A stretch of 64,000 nt of DNA, from contig OY970823.1 of assembly GCA_963853835.1 (NCBI GenBank), positions 6,094,001-6,158,000 of the forward strand, read 5' to 3'. Origin of the DNA: Calendula officinalis (lineage: Eukaryota > Streptophyta > Magnoliopsida > Asterales > Asteraceae). Position 1 is the stretch's first letter. Each line of letters begins with the position of its first letter. Under the pieces are notes generated by a model. The model was not told where the DNA came from, searched no databases, and saw only the letters and a list, made by a program, of their open reading frames with translations. Positions 46,780 to 56,962 of this stretch are shown here, piece after piece. Made by a program: the position numbers and the translations under genes.

Positions 46780-47035
46780 AAAATCTCCCTCCCATTTTCA
46801 GGTACTAGTAAAGGAAAAGAAAAGGTGGACGGTTGACTGCTGTACTACTTCTGAGTACGGATGTGAAACGTTTTTTTTATTATTTTAAAACTCTGAATTT
46901 TAGTTAAGACATTTCTGCATTAAATACATTTTATATCAAACAATTATTTTGGGGATTATTTATGGGACCTTTTTTATTATAATTTTTGTATTCAAAAATT
47001 TAAAAAAAAAATCTTGTAAATTTTAGGGTGTTACA

Positions 47036-48251
47036 ACTTCAACATGAGGTTCCTCAATTTGTTGAGCAATAGGTTCTGGTTCAGCACCTGGAAGGTCAGC
47101 ATTGGCTGCAACTAGACTTTGTGCTTGAAGAGATGCAGTTAGTGATGGAGCATGAGTAGGCTGCACCTCTTCTGATGATAAAGCACCCATTATCACTGGG
47201 GATATGTTTCTTCTCCTTCTTCGGATGACTAATGGTTCCATTCTGTGGACTCAGTGTCAGAATCAGTTGCAGTATGAGGAGCATCAGGATCCTGTGCAGG
47301 TGGAGGAATATGTGGTGGTTCTTGTGCCGGTTCTGGTTGAGCATCCACCATCTCAATATCTTGATCAGCATTTCCACCATCACCACTATCATCATCATTT
47401 TCTGATCCAGTATCAGAATGGTCTTCATCATTAACGTGTGCCTGTACAATAGCCCACATAGAGTGACTCAGTACATGTTCTCCTTCCCTTGGTCTGTAAA
47501 AATAAATCTTCTCATTTAGGGGAGGGAGATCTGCTCTTGGACTATGAAATTCATCATAAATATGAGCAGGCATTGAACCCTGAAAGATGAGAGATAAAAA
47601 TCTGCAGAAGGGAACATTGAATTCTCTTGTCTTTGCCCTAACCAGAGTAGCTAGTTCGTTGAATATCAGTCCGGCATAGTCAATATCTCTTCCATGGTAC
47701 AAGGCATGAACTATCTGCATCCCAAATTCATTAATTTGGTCCAAGGCTCCAGTTTTGTGGGTCATACATCGAATAATTGTGGAAATTAGAACACCCCACA
47801 TTGGACCAAATTCATTTCGTTTAATTGTGCCTGTGGTTCCTCTGCGACCAATCAAGGGCAATACTGATCGGGCCTCTGTTCTATCAACAAAAGGCTCATA
47901 CTGAGCGTGAGCAGGAAGCCTCAACGTTTCCCTAATAATAGCAGTTGTTACAAAAACTCGTCTTTGATCCCGAATAATCCATCTAGTGATCATATCTAGA
48001 GAGTCGAGTTCAGCAGAGTACCAGAATTCACACAGCATTTTTGGATAAATTGCTCGAGGAGAGAGTGTTAGAGCACGAGTGATCGGACAATTCTTCATGT
48101 AAGTGACTATGTGTGTGAATTCAGGACAGGCCCAAGTTGGAGGAATGTTGAAATTAGCAGTAATATTGTTCCTCACAAACCTGGGTACCTCATCATTTCT
48201 AAACTGAGTCGTCGGTGCAGCATCGGGTGCGACGAAAGTGTAGTTTGCCAT
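47036..48251 (-). pseudogene. Copia-2 third ORF, N-terminal part
   Basis: ATG at 48249-48251 (MANYTFVAPDA). Residues about 45-250 form the domain shared with Copia-1's third ORF: YMKNCPITRALTLSPRA, CEFWYSAELDS, VFVTTAIIRETLRL, FGPMWGVLISTI, HALYHGRDIDY. An acidic Asp/Glu tail follows. A frameshift near 47237 moves the frame, which then runs into the LARD at 47036. Composition is hydrophilic with no evident signal peptide. In Sireviruses this place is taken by a so-called env-like protein. The domain's biochemical role is unknown. Confidence 0.75.
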
Positions 48252-48712
48252 CTACGATTTGAGATTAAAGAAATTGCTTTCAAAGAGAAAGTAGAATCGT
48301 TAATCGCAGAGAGAATTGAAAGAAAAATATGAAATAACTGTTAGAAAGTTTTAAAGAAATAAAATAGACGGTTATTTATATTTTAATTAGAGATAATTAC
48401 GGTATTGGGAAGTAAAACCGGCTGATTTGACAGCGTTATCCTGTTCCAACGGTAACTTTCTTATTAAGAAAGGTTACCGTTGGGGAGTATGAAGATTAAA
48501 AGTCAGTTTTACCACTCCAGAACTTCAATACCGAGTTAAAAAAAATTAATTAAAAAAAAAATATTAAAAATTATAAAAACATTTAATTTAATCCATAAAT
48601 TAATAAAAAAAAATAAAAATTATTAACATTTGATAAATCAGACGAGTGATACTGAGTGGGTCAGTATTGGAATCAATACTGAGAGGTCAGTATTAGAAAA
48701 ATTTCAGGAAAA
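48252..48712 (-). other. Copia-2 spacer between pol and third ORF
   Basis: Non-coding, AT-rich, with clustered ATACTGAG/TCAGTATT words at about 48645-48695. It is the counterpart of the Copia-1 spacer at 18428-18934. Confidence 0.6.
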
Positions 48713-51700
48713 TTAAGGATTCAACATACCCAATTGTCCTAGTAAATACATAAACCTTTCATCAAAGAGAGGTTTAGTAAATACATCGGCCAATTGGTCA
48801 TCTGTAGGAACAAAATCTACCTCAACCTTACCCTTTTCCACATTATCTCGAATAAAGTGGTGTCTGATATCAATGTGCTTTGTTCTTGAGTGATGGACTG
48901 GGTTTTCAGTGATAGTAATAGCACTCTTGTTATCACAATGAATAGGAGTTTTCTGGAAATTGAACCCATAGTCCATTAGTTGATACTGCATCCATAAGAG
49001 TTGAGCACAACAACTTCCTGCAGGAACATATTCTGCTTCTACAGTGGAAGTTGCTACTGAATTTTGCTTCTTGGATGACCAACCAACTAGTCTACCACCG
49101 AGGAATTGACATCCTCCACTTGTACTTTTCTTGTCCAACCTACAACCTGCAAAATCTGCATCTGTATACCCTTCAAGGTCAAAGTTTGAGTCTTTGGGAT
49201 ACCAAAGACCCATGTTAGGAGTACCTGAAAGATATCTAAAAATGCGCTTAACAACTTTCATATGTGATTCTTTAGGATCAGCCTGATACCGAGCACACAA
49301 ACAAGTTGCAAACATGATATCAGGCCTGCTAGCTGTTAAGTAAAGTAAAGAACCAATCATACCTCGGTATGTGGATTGACATACTGGTTTACCAGTTTCA
49401 TCTTTACTTATTTTATCCTGAGTACCCATAGGAGTGTGCATGGAAGATAAATTTTCAAATTTATATTTCTTGAGCATGTCATGCACATACTTACTTTGAT
49501 TTATAAAAGTGCCATCAGGCTTTTGATCAACTTGTAAACCAAGAAAGTAAGTAAGTTCACCCATCATACTCATCTGATACTGAGATGACATTATTTTAGC
49601 AAACCAGTCACACATTGACTTGTCAGTGGAGCCAAAGATAATGTCATCTACATATATCTGAATAAGTAAGATGTCAGAACCTTTCCTTTTTGAAAATAGT
49701 GTTTTGTCAATTTTACCTCTTATAAATTTATTTTTAATTAAGTATTTAGACAGGGTATCATACCAGGCTCTTGGAGCTTGTTTGTGCCCATATAAAGCTT
49801 TAACAAGCTTGAAAACATAATTGGGAAATTTAGGATCAACAAAACCTGGTGGTTGTTTAACATAAACTTCCTCTTGTAGTTTTCCATTGAGGAAGGCACT
49901 CTTGACATCCATCTGATAAACTTTGAAGTTCTTGAAAGCTGCATATGCAAGATACAACCTAATAGCTTCAATTCTTGCAACTGGTGCAAAAGTTTCATCA
50001 TAGTCAATGCCTTCTTCTTGCCTGTAACCATGAGCAACCAGTCTAGCTTTGTTTCTGATGACAACACCATCCTTGTCCATCTTGTTTCTGAACACCCACT
50101 TAGTACCAATAATAGTTTTTCGAGCAGGAGGTGGTACTAAGTTCCAAACTTTGTTTCTTTCAAACTCTGTCAGTTCTTCTTGCATAGCTTCTACCCAGTC
50201 TTCATCTAATAAAGCTTCATCAGCTTTCTTTGGTTCCATTGTAGATAAAAAAAACTTGAAAAGAAGCAAAAGTTTGCAGTTGCTTGGGGTTCAAACTCTA
50301 ATTTTCTTCTTGTTTGGACACCTTGGTCAATAGGACTTATAATGTTAGAATGTGGATGATCTCTGTGTTCCCTTAGATTGTTTCCCAATGAAGCATTTGA
50401 AGCAAGGTCAACAATATCTTGTTGAACTGATGTGTTGTCTGCCTGATACTGAGCTGAATTCTGGTCAGTATTAGACAGTTCAGGTTGCTGTTCTTCTTGA
50501 TTTTGCAGTTCTGAGGTGGATTCTTGAAATGTACTGGAGGATTCACCTTCTTCATAGGTGGAGTTGTTCAGATCAAGTATTGGGAACTCAGTATTGGGGT
50601 TCTCAGATATGGGAACCTCAGAATTTGAGGCATTAGAGTTAGACTGAGTTCTTTCTTGATCAGTGTCACTCATACCATGTTCAACATAGTATGGGTGAGA
50701 CTTGGGCAGTTCAGCAATTGAGTTTTCTGGATTGCATAGAATTTCTATGCCACTGATGTCTTCTTTTGCTGAGGTAGAATGCTCATTCTGATCTTCATCA
50801 AACGTGACATGAATGGATTCTACAATCATCTTAGTTGAGATGATATACACTCTGAAGGATTTAGAGTGTGGGGAATAGCCCATGAACACAGCTTCATTTG
50901 CTTTGGGAGCAAATTTGTTGAGATTTTGTTTAGTACTGAGTACAAAACATTTACTCCCAAAGATGTGGAAGAACTCCACATTAGGAACCTTGCCATTTTA
51001 CAACTCATAAGGAGTCTTTTGATATCTCTGGACTATTGTAGCTCTGTTCTGAATAAAATTTGCACAGTTGACAGCTTCTGCCCAGAAGCTCAGTGCCAGT
51101 CCAGCATGGCATAACAAAGTTCTTGCAGCTTCAATTAATGTTCTATTCTTCCTTTCTACAACACCATTTTGTTGTGGTGTGTATGCTGCAGAGAAGTTTT
51201 GAACGATTCCTTTTTCTTCACAGAAATCTGCTAATACTGAGTTCTTAAACTCAGTACCATGGTCACTTCTTAGTTGCTTGACCTTGTTGCCTTTTTGTAG
51301 TTCTTCTCTTTTGATAAAGGCAATGAATTCTGTTGTTGCATCAGATTTAGTCTTGAGAAAGATGACCCAAGTATATCTTGAGAATTCATCAACCAAGACT
51401 AAGGTATAGATCTTTTTGGCCAATGATGGTGTGCTGATGGGGCCAAAAAGATCCATATGTATCATTGTAAGAGGTTCATTAATAGAATGATTGACCTTTG
51501 ATTTGAATGAACTCTTCTTCTGCTTGCCCATTTCACATGCTGAGCATAACTTATCTTTTGAATAAGTAATAGTGGGCAACCCTCTCACCAGTTTCTTCAT
51601 ACTAAGCTCATTTATATTTCTGAAATTTATATGAGAGAGCTTCTTGTGCCACAACCAATGCAGTTCTGGTTTAACTTTAGAAAGCAGGCATACTCGAATA

Positions 51701-52080
51701 GTAGGGTCTATTTCAGATAGGTTGACTACTTAGACATCCTTTTCTCTTCTAGCAATGAGTACATGTTGCCCTTTATCATTGTAGATGATTCCTGCAACCT
51801 TCCTGAAACGTGCTTCATTGTCATCATCACACATCTGACCGATACTGAGCAGATTGTGTTTGAGACCCTCTACATAGGCAACTATTTTAAAAGTTATGTT
51901 GCCTGCCTTGATCACACCATACCCTCTTGTTTTTCCAATTGAATCATCCCCAAACTTGACAGAAGGACCCTTCTCTGGTGTATAGTTTAGAAGGTATTCC
52001 ATACTGCCAGTCATGTTACTTGAGCAGCCACTATCTAAATACCATTTTCTGTCACCCTGCACAAGACACAAAAATAAGGA
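48713..52080 (-). pseudogene. Copia-2 pol: protease, integrase, RT, RNase H, broken
   Basis: Same frame as gag after the TGA at 52081. Protease (WYLDSGCSSNMTG, about 52050-52010), pre-integrase zinc region (LWHKKLSHIN ... CSACEMGKQKK), integrase (HMDLFGPIS, VDEFSRYTW, RSDHGTEF, QQNGVVERKNRT) and RT (MDVKSAFLNG, YVDDIIFGS at about 49639-49656). RNase H (YTDADFAG, STVEAEYVPA, CDNKSAIT) ends at 48713. Stops at 51730 and 50998 and one frameshift near 50250 (A run) break it. At 50998 the codon TAA replaces an expected Trp. The domains are otherwise well kept. Confidence 0.93.
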
Positions 52081-54645
52081 TCAGTTCCTTTTAGGAACCC
52101 ATTTTTGAATGGGACCTTTGATAGGAGAAACAGGGTTAGACTTGATCTCTTTGATTGGAGAGGTCAGTATCACTTCAGGAGAAACCTTGGAGGTTTTCTT
52201 TGGTGATACTGACTTGGTTTCTCTCTTTTTCTTTGGTACTGAGTACCTAGGATTTGAGAGATCAGTCAAACATTCATCTCCTTTATGTCCAGTATGATGA
52301 CCTCTATAACATTTTCTAGGTCTGTTTCTGAACATATTTTCATAAGGAATTTTAGAAAATTGTTTGACTCTTGGTTGATCAGTATGAGTAAGTTTAGCAA
52401 ACTTTTGACTTAAAACTTTGATCTGATCACCAATAGATTTTAAAATGTTTTTTTTGTCATTTTTTATTGGTGTTTTAATGTTATGTTTGACTGGTTTAGA
52501 AGGAGATGGATCTGGTGTCTTCTTTTTATTTGGCAGAGAAGTCTTTTTAATATTAGACTTCTTGTTTTTGCCACTTGAAGATCCTGTTGAAGTTGATTTC
52601 TGGTTATCATGTTTTAGAATGACAACTTTAACAGGTTCTTTAGATTCTTGAGTAGTTGACTTTTCTGTTCCTGCAACCTCAGTATTAGATAGAACATTTT
52701 GAGTAGAAGTGGAAGTGGTTTTATTTTCATTATATATCTCAAAAGTGGTTGTGTTAAATAATAATTCAAATGGAGGAACAACAGATGTATCATACTGAAC
52801 AATTTCGAGGTCAGTATCAGCAATATAAGGAAATTCAATACTGAGCTCTTATAGTTCAGTATAACACTTAGAACAGATGGAAGGACCTATGGGTTTTTCA
52901 AAAATAATTTTATCCTCATCATTTGACTCAGTTTGACATCCAACTTCACAAAAAGTTTTTGCTTTTACAAACTGAATAGGGTTCATATCAGAAAATTCTT
53001 CAAATAAATCAGCAAAATTATTTCTATTTTTTAACTGAGGATCAACACCAAGTGCAGCCCTCACATTTTCTGGAAATTGTTGATTTAGACATTTATTTAA
53101 TTTAATAGATGCATTTCCCCAAGATTTACACTGATTTTCAAATTTTTCTTTTTCTAATTTGTGTAAATGAGCATTATCAGCTAATCTTTGGTTAATGTCT
53201 TGTAAGTTTAAAAAATTTAATTCTAAATCTTTAAATTTTGCTAATTTATCTAAATGTTCATTATTTACCCTTTCAAGTTCAAGAATTGTTAATTTTAAAG
53301 CTTTTTCTCTCTGTATAAGTGTTTTAAGATCAACAATCATATACTCAAAAATCTTTTCTTTTTCATTCACTGAATAAGTTTGAAAGGAACTCACCTTGTA
53401 CAACTGAGTGGAATCCCAATCAGTATGAACACTCATCCTCTCAGCTTCTTTGATATCTTTTTTAAAGGAGCTCTTCAAATCATCTTCAGTGAAAGCCATA
53501 AAGGCTTTGTTTTCAACCTCTTCCTCATCATCACTAAGCTCTTCATCCATCCAAGCTTCAGAGTAAAGTGCTTGATGAGAAGCTCCATTCCGTGCTGCAG
53601 TTTTGCCCTTGCTCCTGTTCTTTAGCTTGACATACTTGTCTCTATACCATTTAGCTCGGTATGCAATCTTGTCATTCTGATCAGTTTCAGTTGACTTAGT
53701 ATGACAATTAGCCGCAATGTGTCCAGGCTTTCCACACCTATAGCAAATACCTGATCTTGGGTCAGTATTGGAAGAGCTAACACCAAGCCTCTTGTTTTTG
53801 AACTGATCCAGCTTCATAGACATAAGAGCCATTTGAGTTTCAAGCTCTTCTGCCTCAGCATCAGCAAGATCAACTTCTGGTTCTTCAGGCTCAGTCACAG
53901 TATATGCTTGTTGCACAACTAGAGCCATGCCAGTGGAAGACTTGTCAGTTTTCTTCCAGTTGATCAGTCTTGCAACATTATTCTCCTCATGATTCAACAT
54001 CAGGCCATACAAGTTTTGAAGAGTGTATGACTCAATGTTGTTAGCAGCATTGACAGAATTTGTCATATCAAGAAACTGTTGAGGAAGACTATCCAAGAAC
54101 TTTTGGACAAGCTCTCCTTCCTCCTTCACAATGCCAACACTTATTAAATCATGGATAACAGTGTTGAACCTGTTATAGAGAGTGGTGATGTCTTCAATTG
54201 GACTTGAGAAGAAGTTTTCATACTTCCTCCTCATGTTGCTTTTCCTCTGCAACTTCACCTTTGGTGTGCCTTCATAGGTGACTGACAGGCTATCCCACAT
54301 AGCCTTTGTTGTTGGCAATTTCATAATTGCCTTGAGTATTTCTTTGGTAACGGCATTACCAATCACCCCCTTTGCTCTTGAGTCTAAACTTTATAACTGA
54401 CGATCAGTATCATTCCATGTGTGTTTCAGTTTAGGAACTGTTCTTGTGCTCTTAAGAGCATCATCAGTAGCAGCAACGGGTTCCACGGTTTGTGGAATGA
54501 TAGGACCATCATTCAGCACAGTGAGCATCCCATGATGAATAGATTCAAGATACCACTGAGCCTTAAGCTTCCATTGATGGAAGTCTTTTCCATCAAAGAT
54601 GGGCACTCCCTTTCCAGACATAACAGGTGCAATGATTGTAGACAT
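52081..54645 (-). pseudogene. Copia-2 gag, in-frame stops
   Basis: ATG at 54643-54645 (MSTIIAPVMSGKG). Capsid-type UBN2 region (FDGKDFHQWK, TKAMWDSLSVTYEG, LYNRFNTVIHDL), one good CCHC knuckle (CYRCGKPGHIAANC, about 53745) and a degenerate second one near 52305 (CYRGHHTGHKGDEC, with Arg in place of the second Cys). Between them lies a Leu/Lys/Glu-rich probable coiled coil. One frame throughout, interrupted by TAA at 54391 and TAA at 52849, and ending WVPKRN then TGA at 52081. Pol resumes in the same frame 12 codons later. Confidence 0.9.
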
Positions 54646-54729
54646 TTTGGATTTTTGAGTGTTTGAGGGATATATATAGGGAATGGCTGCCAGGGTAATA
54701 GATCGACTAAATAAAGATTTATTTAGCCT

Positions 54730-54741
54730 GCTCTGATACCA
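54730..54741 (-). other. Copia-2 primer-binding site
   Basis: The minus strand reads TGGTATCAGAGC two bases after the LTR end, so it is the initiator methionine tRNA type. Confidence 0.9.
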
Positions 54742-54743
54742 GT

Positions 54744-55242
54744 TGTTAGGTCACAACAACCCTGGATTACTAAGTTAATTGATTGGATTATTAATACTTA
54801 AGACAATAATGTTTTTTACAAGATTTTAGTCAATGTATAATTCCACTAAGTGTGGTATGCTGCGGAATAGCAATACCACTGATCAATTACAATAAGATAC
54901 GAAAGTGTAAAGTGAATGGTGAGTTCTCCTTTGCAAGATGATCTCTATTTATAACAATATAGAGATCTTACATGATGGGCAAAGGAGTAACTGAAGGACT
55001 AAACTAAGGAAATGACTAAGATCAAGGGATTTGATCTTAGTCAGTTACAATACTTACTGTAACTCAGTCCTTCTACTTAGTATTGGATTTCCAATACTGA
55101 GTGCTGATACTGAGTGGCCAATACTGGCCAAACTCAGTATCGCTCCTAAACTTAGCATATAAAATCTACTATCCATCTTAAGCTAGTCTAGGTTGTTTTG
55201 TTATCTAAAGATTCCAAAGGGGTAAGGCTTTTTGCCTTAACA
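54744..55242 (-). repeat. 5' LTR of Copia-2 (499 bp)
   Basis: On the minus strand it runs TGTTAAGG ... CCTAACA, with TG/CA ends and a short AAGGC...GCCTT hairpin just inside the outer end. Several ATACTGAG/CAGTATTGG words lie at about 55078-55145. No partner LTR exists in the window. Confidence 0.85.
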
Positions 55243-56074
55243 AGTATGACGGGTGTGGGTGGTGTGGGAAGCAGTGGGTTATTTGTTTTGGGTGGTGTTG
55301 ATGTGGGTATGGAGTTAGGAATAAAATTTCGAGGGCTTGGTGTGTAACGTGGTCGGTTGGTGGCTAGCTTATCTTCAATAAGTTTAGCTAAACCATATGA
55401 ATGATGTAATGATGTTGGGTTGTGTAAGGCGAGTTCAGCTGAATTTCCGCACGTAATCCGGAGATAAAACAGTTACGAAGTGCTTCGGCGGAAAGACCGG
55501 TGATACAATTGCTAATTTTTTTAAACTCCGATTGGTATATGGCTACGGTGGTGGTTTATTTTAGTTTGAAAAGAGTGGCTTGATGATTTTCGTAGGTTGA
55601 TGGACCAAAACGGGTTTCAAGGGTTCGGGTAAATTCCGGCCAGGTTGTGAGAAGATGATTGTTGGACATGTGTTTATACCAACTCAAAGCATCTCCGGTA
55701 AAGTAAAACATGGATAGGGGAATTCGTTGGTTGTCGGGAATTGTGTAGTATGTGAAGTAGTTAGCGGCTTGGAAGAGCCAATCGAGTGGGTTTGTTCCAT
55801 CGAATAATGGCAGTGAGATTTTGGGTTTGCGTGGGAGATCGTTTTGGTTGTGTGGAGGGGGTGGTGGCGGAGGGGGTGGCAGGGGTGTTTGCAGTTGACG
55901 GTTTTCTGGTTTTGAGAGTAGGGTGGTAAGGTGATTAATAGCTTTTGTTTGTTGGGACATGGAGTTGGATTAAGTTGTCATTTGAGTGACAAGTGTGGAG
56001 GTGAGTTGGATGAGTGTTTGGATATCGGCGGTGGGATTGGGTTCGTCGGACGTAGAGTCCTTCCGAGGAGGCAT
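55243..56074 (-). pseudogene. Ty3/Gypsy gag, broken and cut by Copia-2
   Basis: ATG at 56074 (MPPRKDSTSDEPN), TAA at 55970, then the open stretch with ISLPLFDGTNPLDWLFQA and FTGDALSWYKHM, the retrotransposon gag (capsid) domain. A Pro-rich run precedes it. TAA at 55556 interrupts again, and recognisable gag (FKKISNCITGLSAEALRN) continues toward the Copia-2 LTR at 55242. The remainder of the Gypsy element is absent from the window. Confidence 0.85.
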
Positions 56075-56097
56075 AGTAAGTAGATGAAAGCACCAAT

Positions 56098-56460
56098 TGT
56101 TAAGACCCAATTAGATATGGGTGATCTCCCAAGAAGATAAGATTAAGAGACTAGTTTTGAGGCAATTTTCTGGATATTCATAAAAGGAAATTACAATGCT
56201 TTTAAACAAGAAAGTAAAACTAATGCATCCTATAATCTAGTGGAAATGGGAAACGTGCACTTTATTGACCAACTAGGGAAGTGGGTTGGTTATTTAGGTT
56301 CATGCATGCAACTGAAAGAAAGTGGGTACTAGCTTGACTGTTTCTTTTTAATCCTCAAAACGTGCGGGTCTTTTACTTGTTCTCTTGGGTCGGGTTTGGG
56401 CTTCTGAAATGGGCTGGATCTCTGAGTTGGGCTGGGCCATATCATAATGCAGTGCTCTTT
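56098..56460 (-). mobile_element. LTR of the Gypsy element, outer end uncertain
   Basis: Starts TGTTAAGACCC beside a primer-binding-site-like ATTGGTGCTTTC (minus strand) and the gag start 24 bp further on. The end at about 56460 is only a guess from a CA in suitable surroundings. The family may be a chromovirus, judging by the gag. Confidence 0.5.
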
Positions 56461-56962
56461 AAAGGTGTGAAAGGTTAATAATGTGGTGCTTCTTAATTGT
56501 GCGAAAGATTATTGGTGCAATGCTTGTATTAATTATTCGTGCGGTGTCTCTTTAATAGCGCGGCTCATTAATGGTGTGGTCACCTTTTTTTTAATGGTGC
56601 GATGTTTCTTGGAGCAGTTTGTTAGGCGCACCAATTAATTGTATTAATCGTGCTAAAAGGTAATATGTAATACTGTCTAAGGATGATGGGGGAGAATCTA
56701 GCATGCAATCATTATTAAAACTCTCAAACCATGTCTGAGACACACAAACTTTAAACAAATGCTCTTTTAGCGAGTGTTTCTTTTTCTAGTGGAGCTAGAC
56801 AAAAATATCTTCAAACTGTAAGAGTAGTAACTGAATATATATAGCCATCTATAACTCATGCATTGGTGTTTGAAATACCATATATTATACACAGTGATAT
56901 CGTAAAGCAATTATTTCATCCAGGTGCGTACATTCTCTATATATGTGAAGTTTTATTGTTGG
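56461..56962. other. CslG 3' flank, no gene seen
   Basis: Contains diffuse GTGCGGTG/GGTGCGATG words at about 56500-56640, each near TTAAT, which may be LTR sequence. The CslG 3' UTR should lie close to 56962. Nothing else is recognised. Confidence 0.45.

Larger units (their letters stand above)
36123..47035 (+). mobile_element. LARD: non-autonomous Tekay-like Ty3/Gypsy element
   Basis: Two long LTRs enclose 3.56 kb with no gag or pol ORF (39096-42655). The flanks ACATC (36118-36122) and ACTTC (47036-47040) are a 5 bp target duplication with one mismatch. Removing the element with one flank copy keeps the Copia-2 third ORF in one frame. The internal region ends with ACTTCGGGGACGAAGTC, matching the usual 3' end of Tekay-type pol (a G-D-E-like ending), so it derives from a coding chromovirus. 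It would need enzymes from related elements to move. Confidence 0.88.
42656..47035 (+). repeat. 3' LTR of the LARD, carrying a solo LTR insertion
   Basis: Starts TGTAACGCTC and ends AGGGTGTTACA. Without the insertion at 45132-46779 it is about 2.7 kb. Compared with the 5' LTR it differs at scattered single bases and by a patch at about 43882-43925, where a TTCTATTAAACCATTTATT block replaces other sequence. Confidence 0.93.
33663..55242 (-). mobile_element. Copia-2, Ty1/Copia element, 3' truncated, split by a LARD
   Basis: The 5' LTR (54744-55242) and primer-binding site come first on the minus strand, then gag (54645-52081), pol (to 48713), a spacer, and the third ORF (48251-47036 and 36122-33663). 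The third ORF is interrupted by the 10.9 kb LARD at 36123-47035. No 3' LTR was found left of 33.66 kb. At the other end the LTR adjoins Gypsy gag sequence, so Copia-2 inserted into that element. The structure parallels Copia-1, but nucleotide and protein similarity is modest, so it is a separate lineage. Confidence 0.9.

Noticed and set aside
47096..47449. 117-codon frame with Met- and His-rich sequence
   Set aside because: Alternate frame of the Copia-2 third ORF tail; the acidic frame matches the neighbouring domain.
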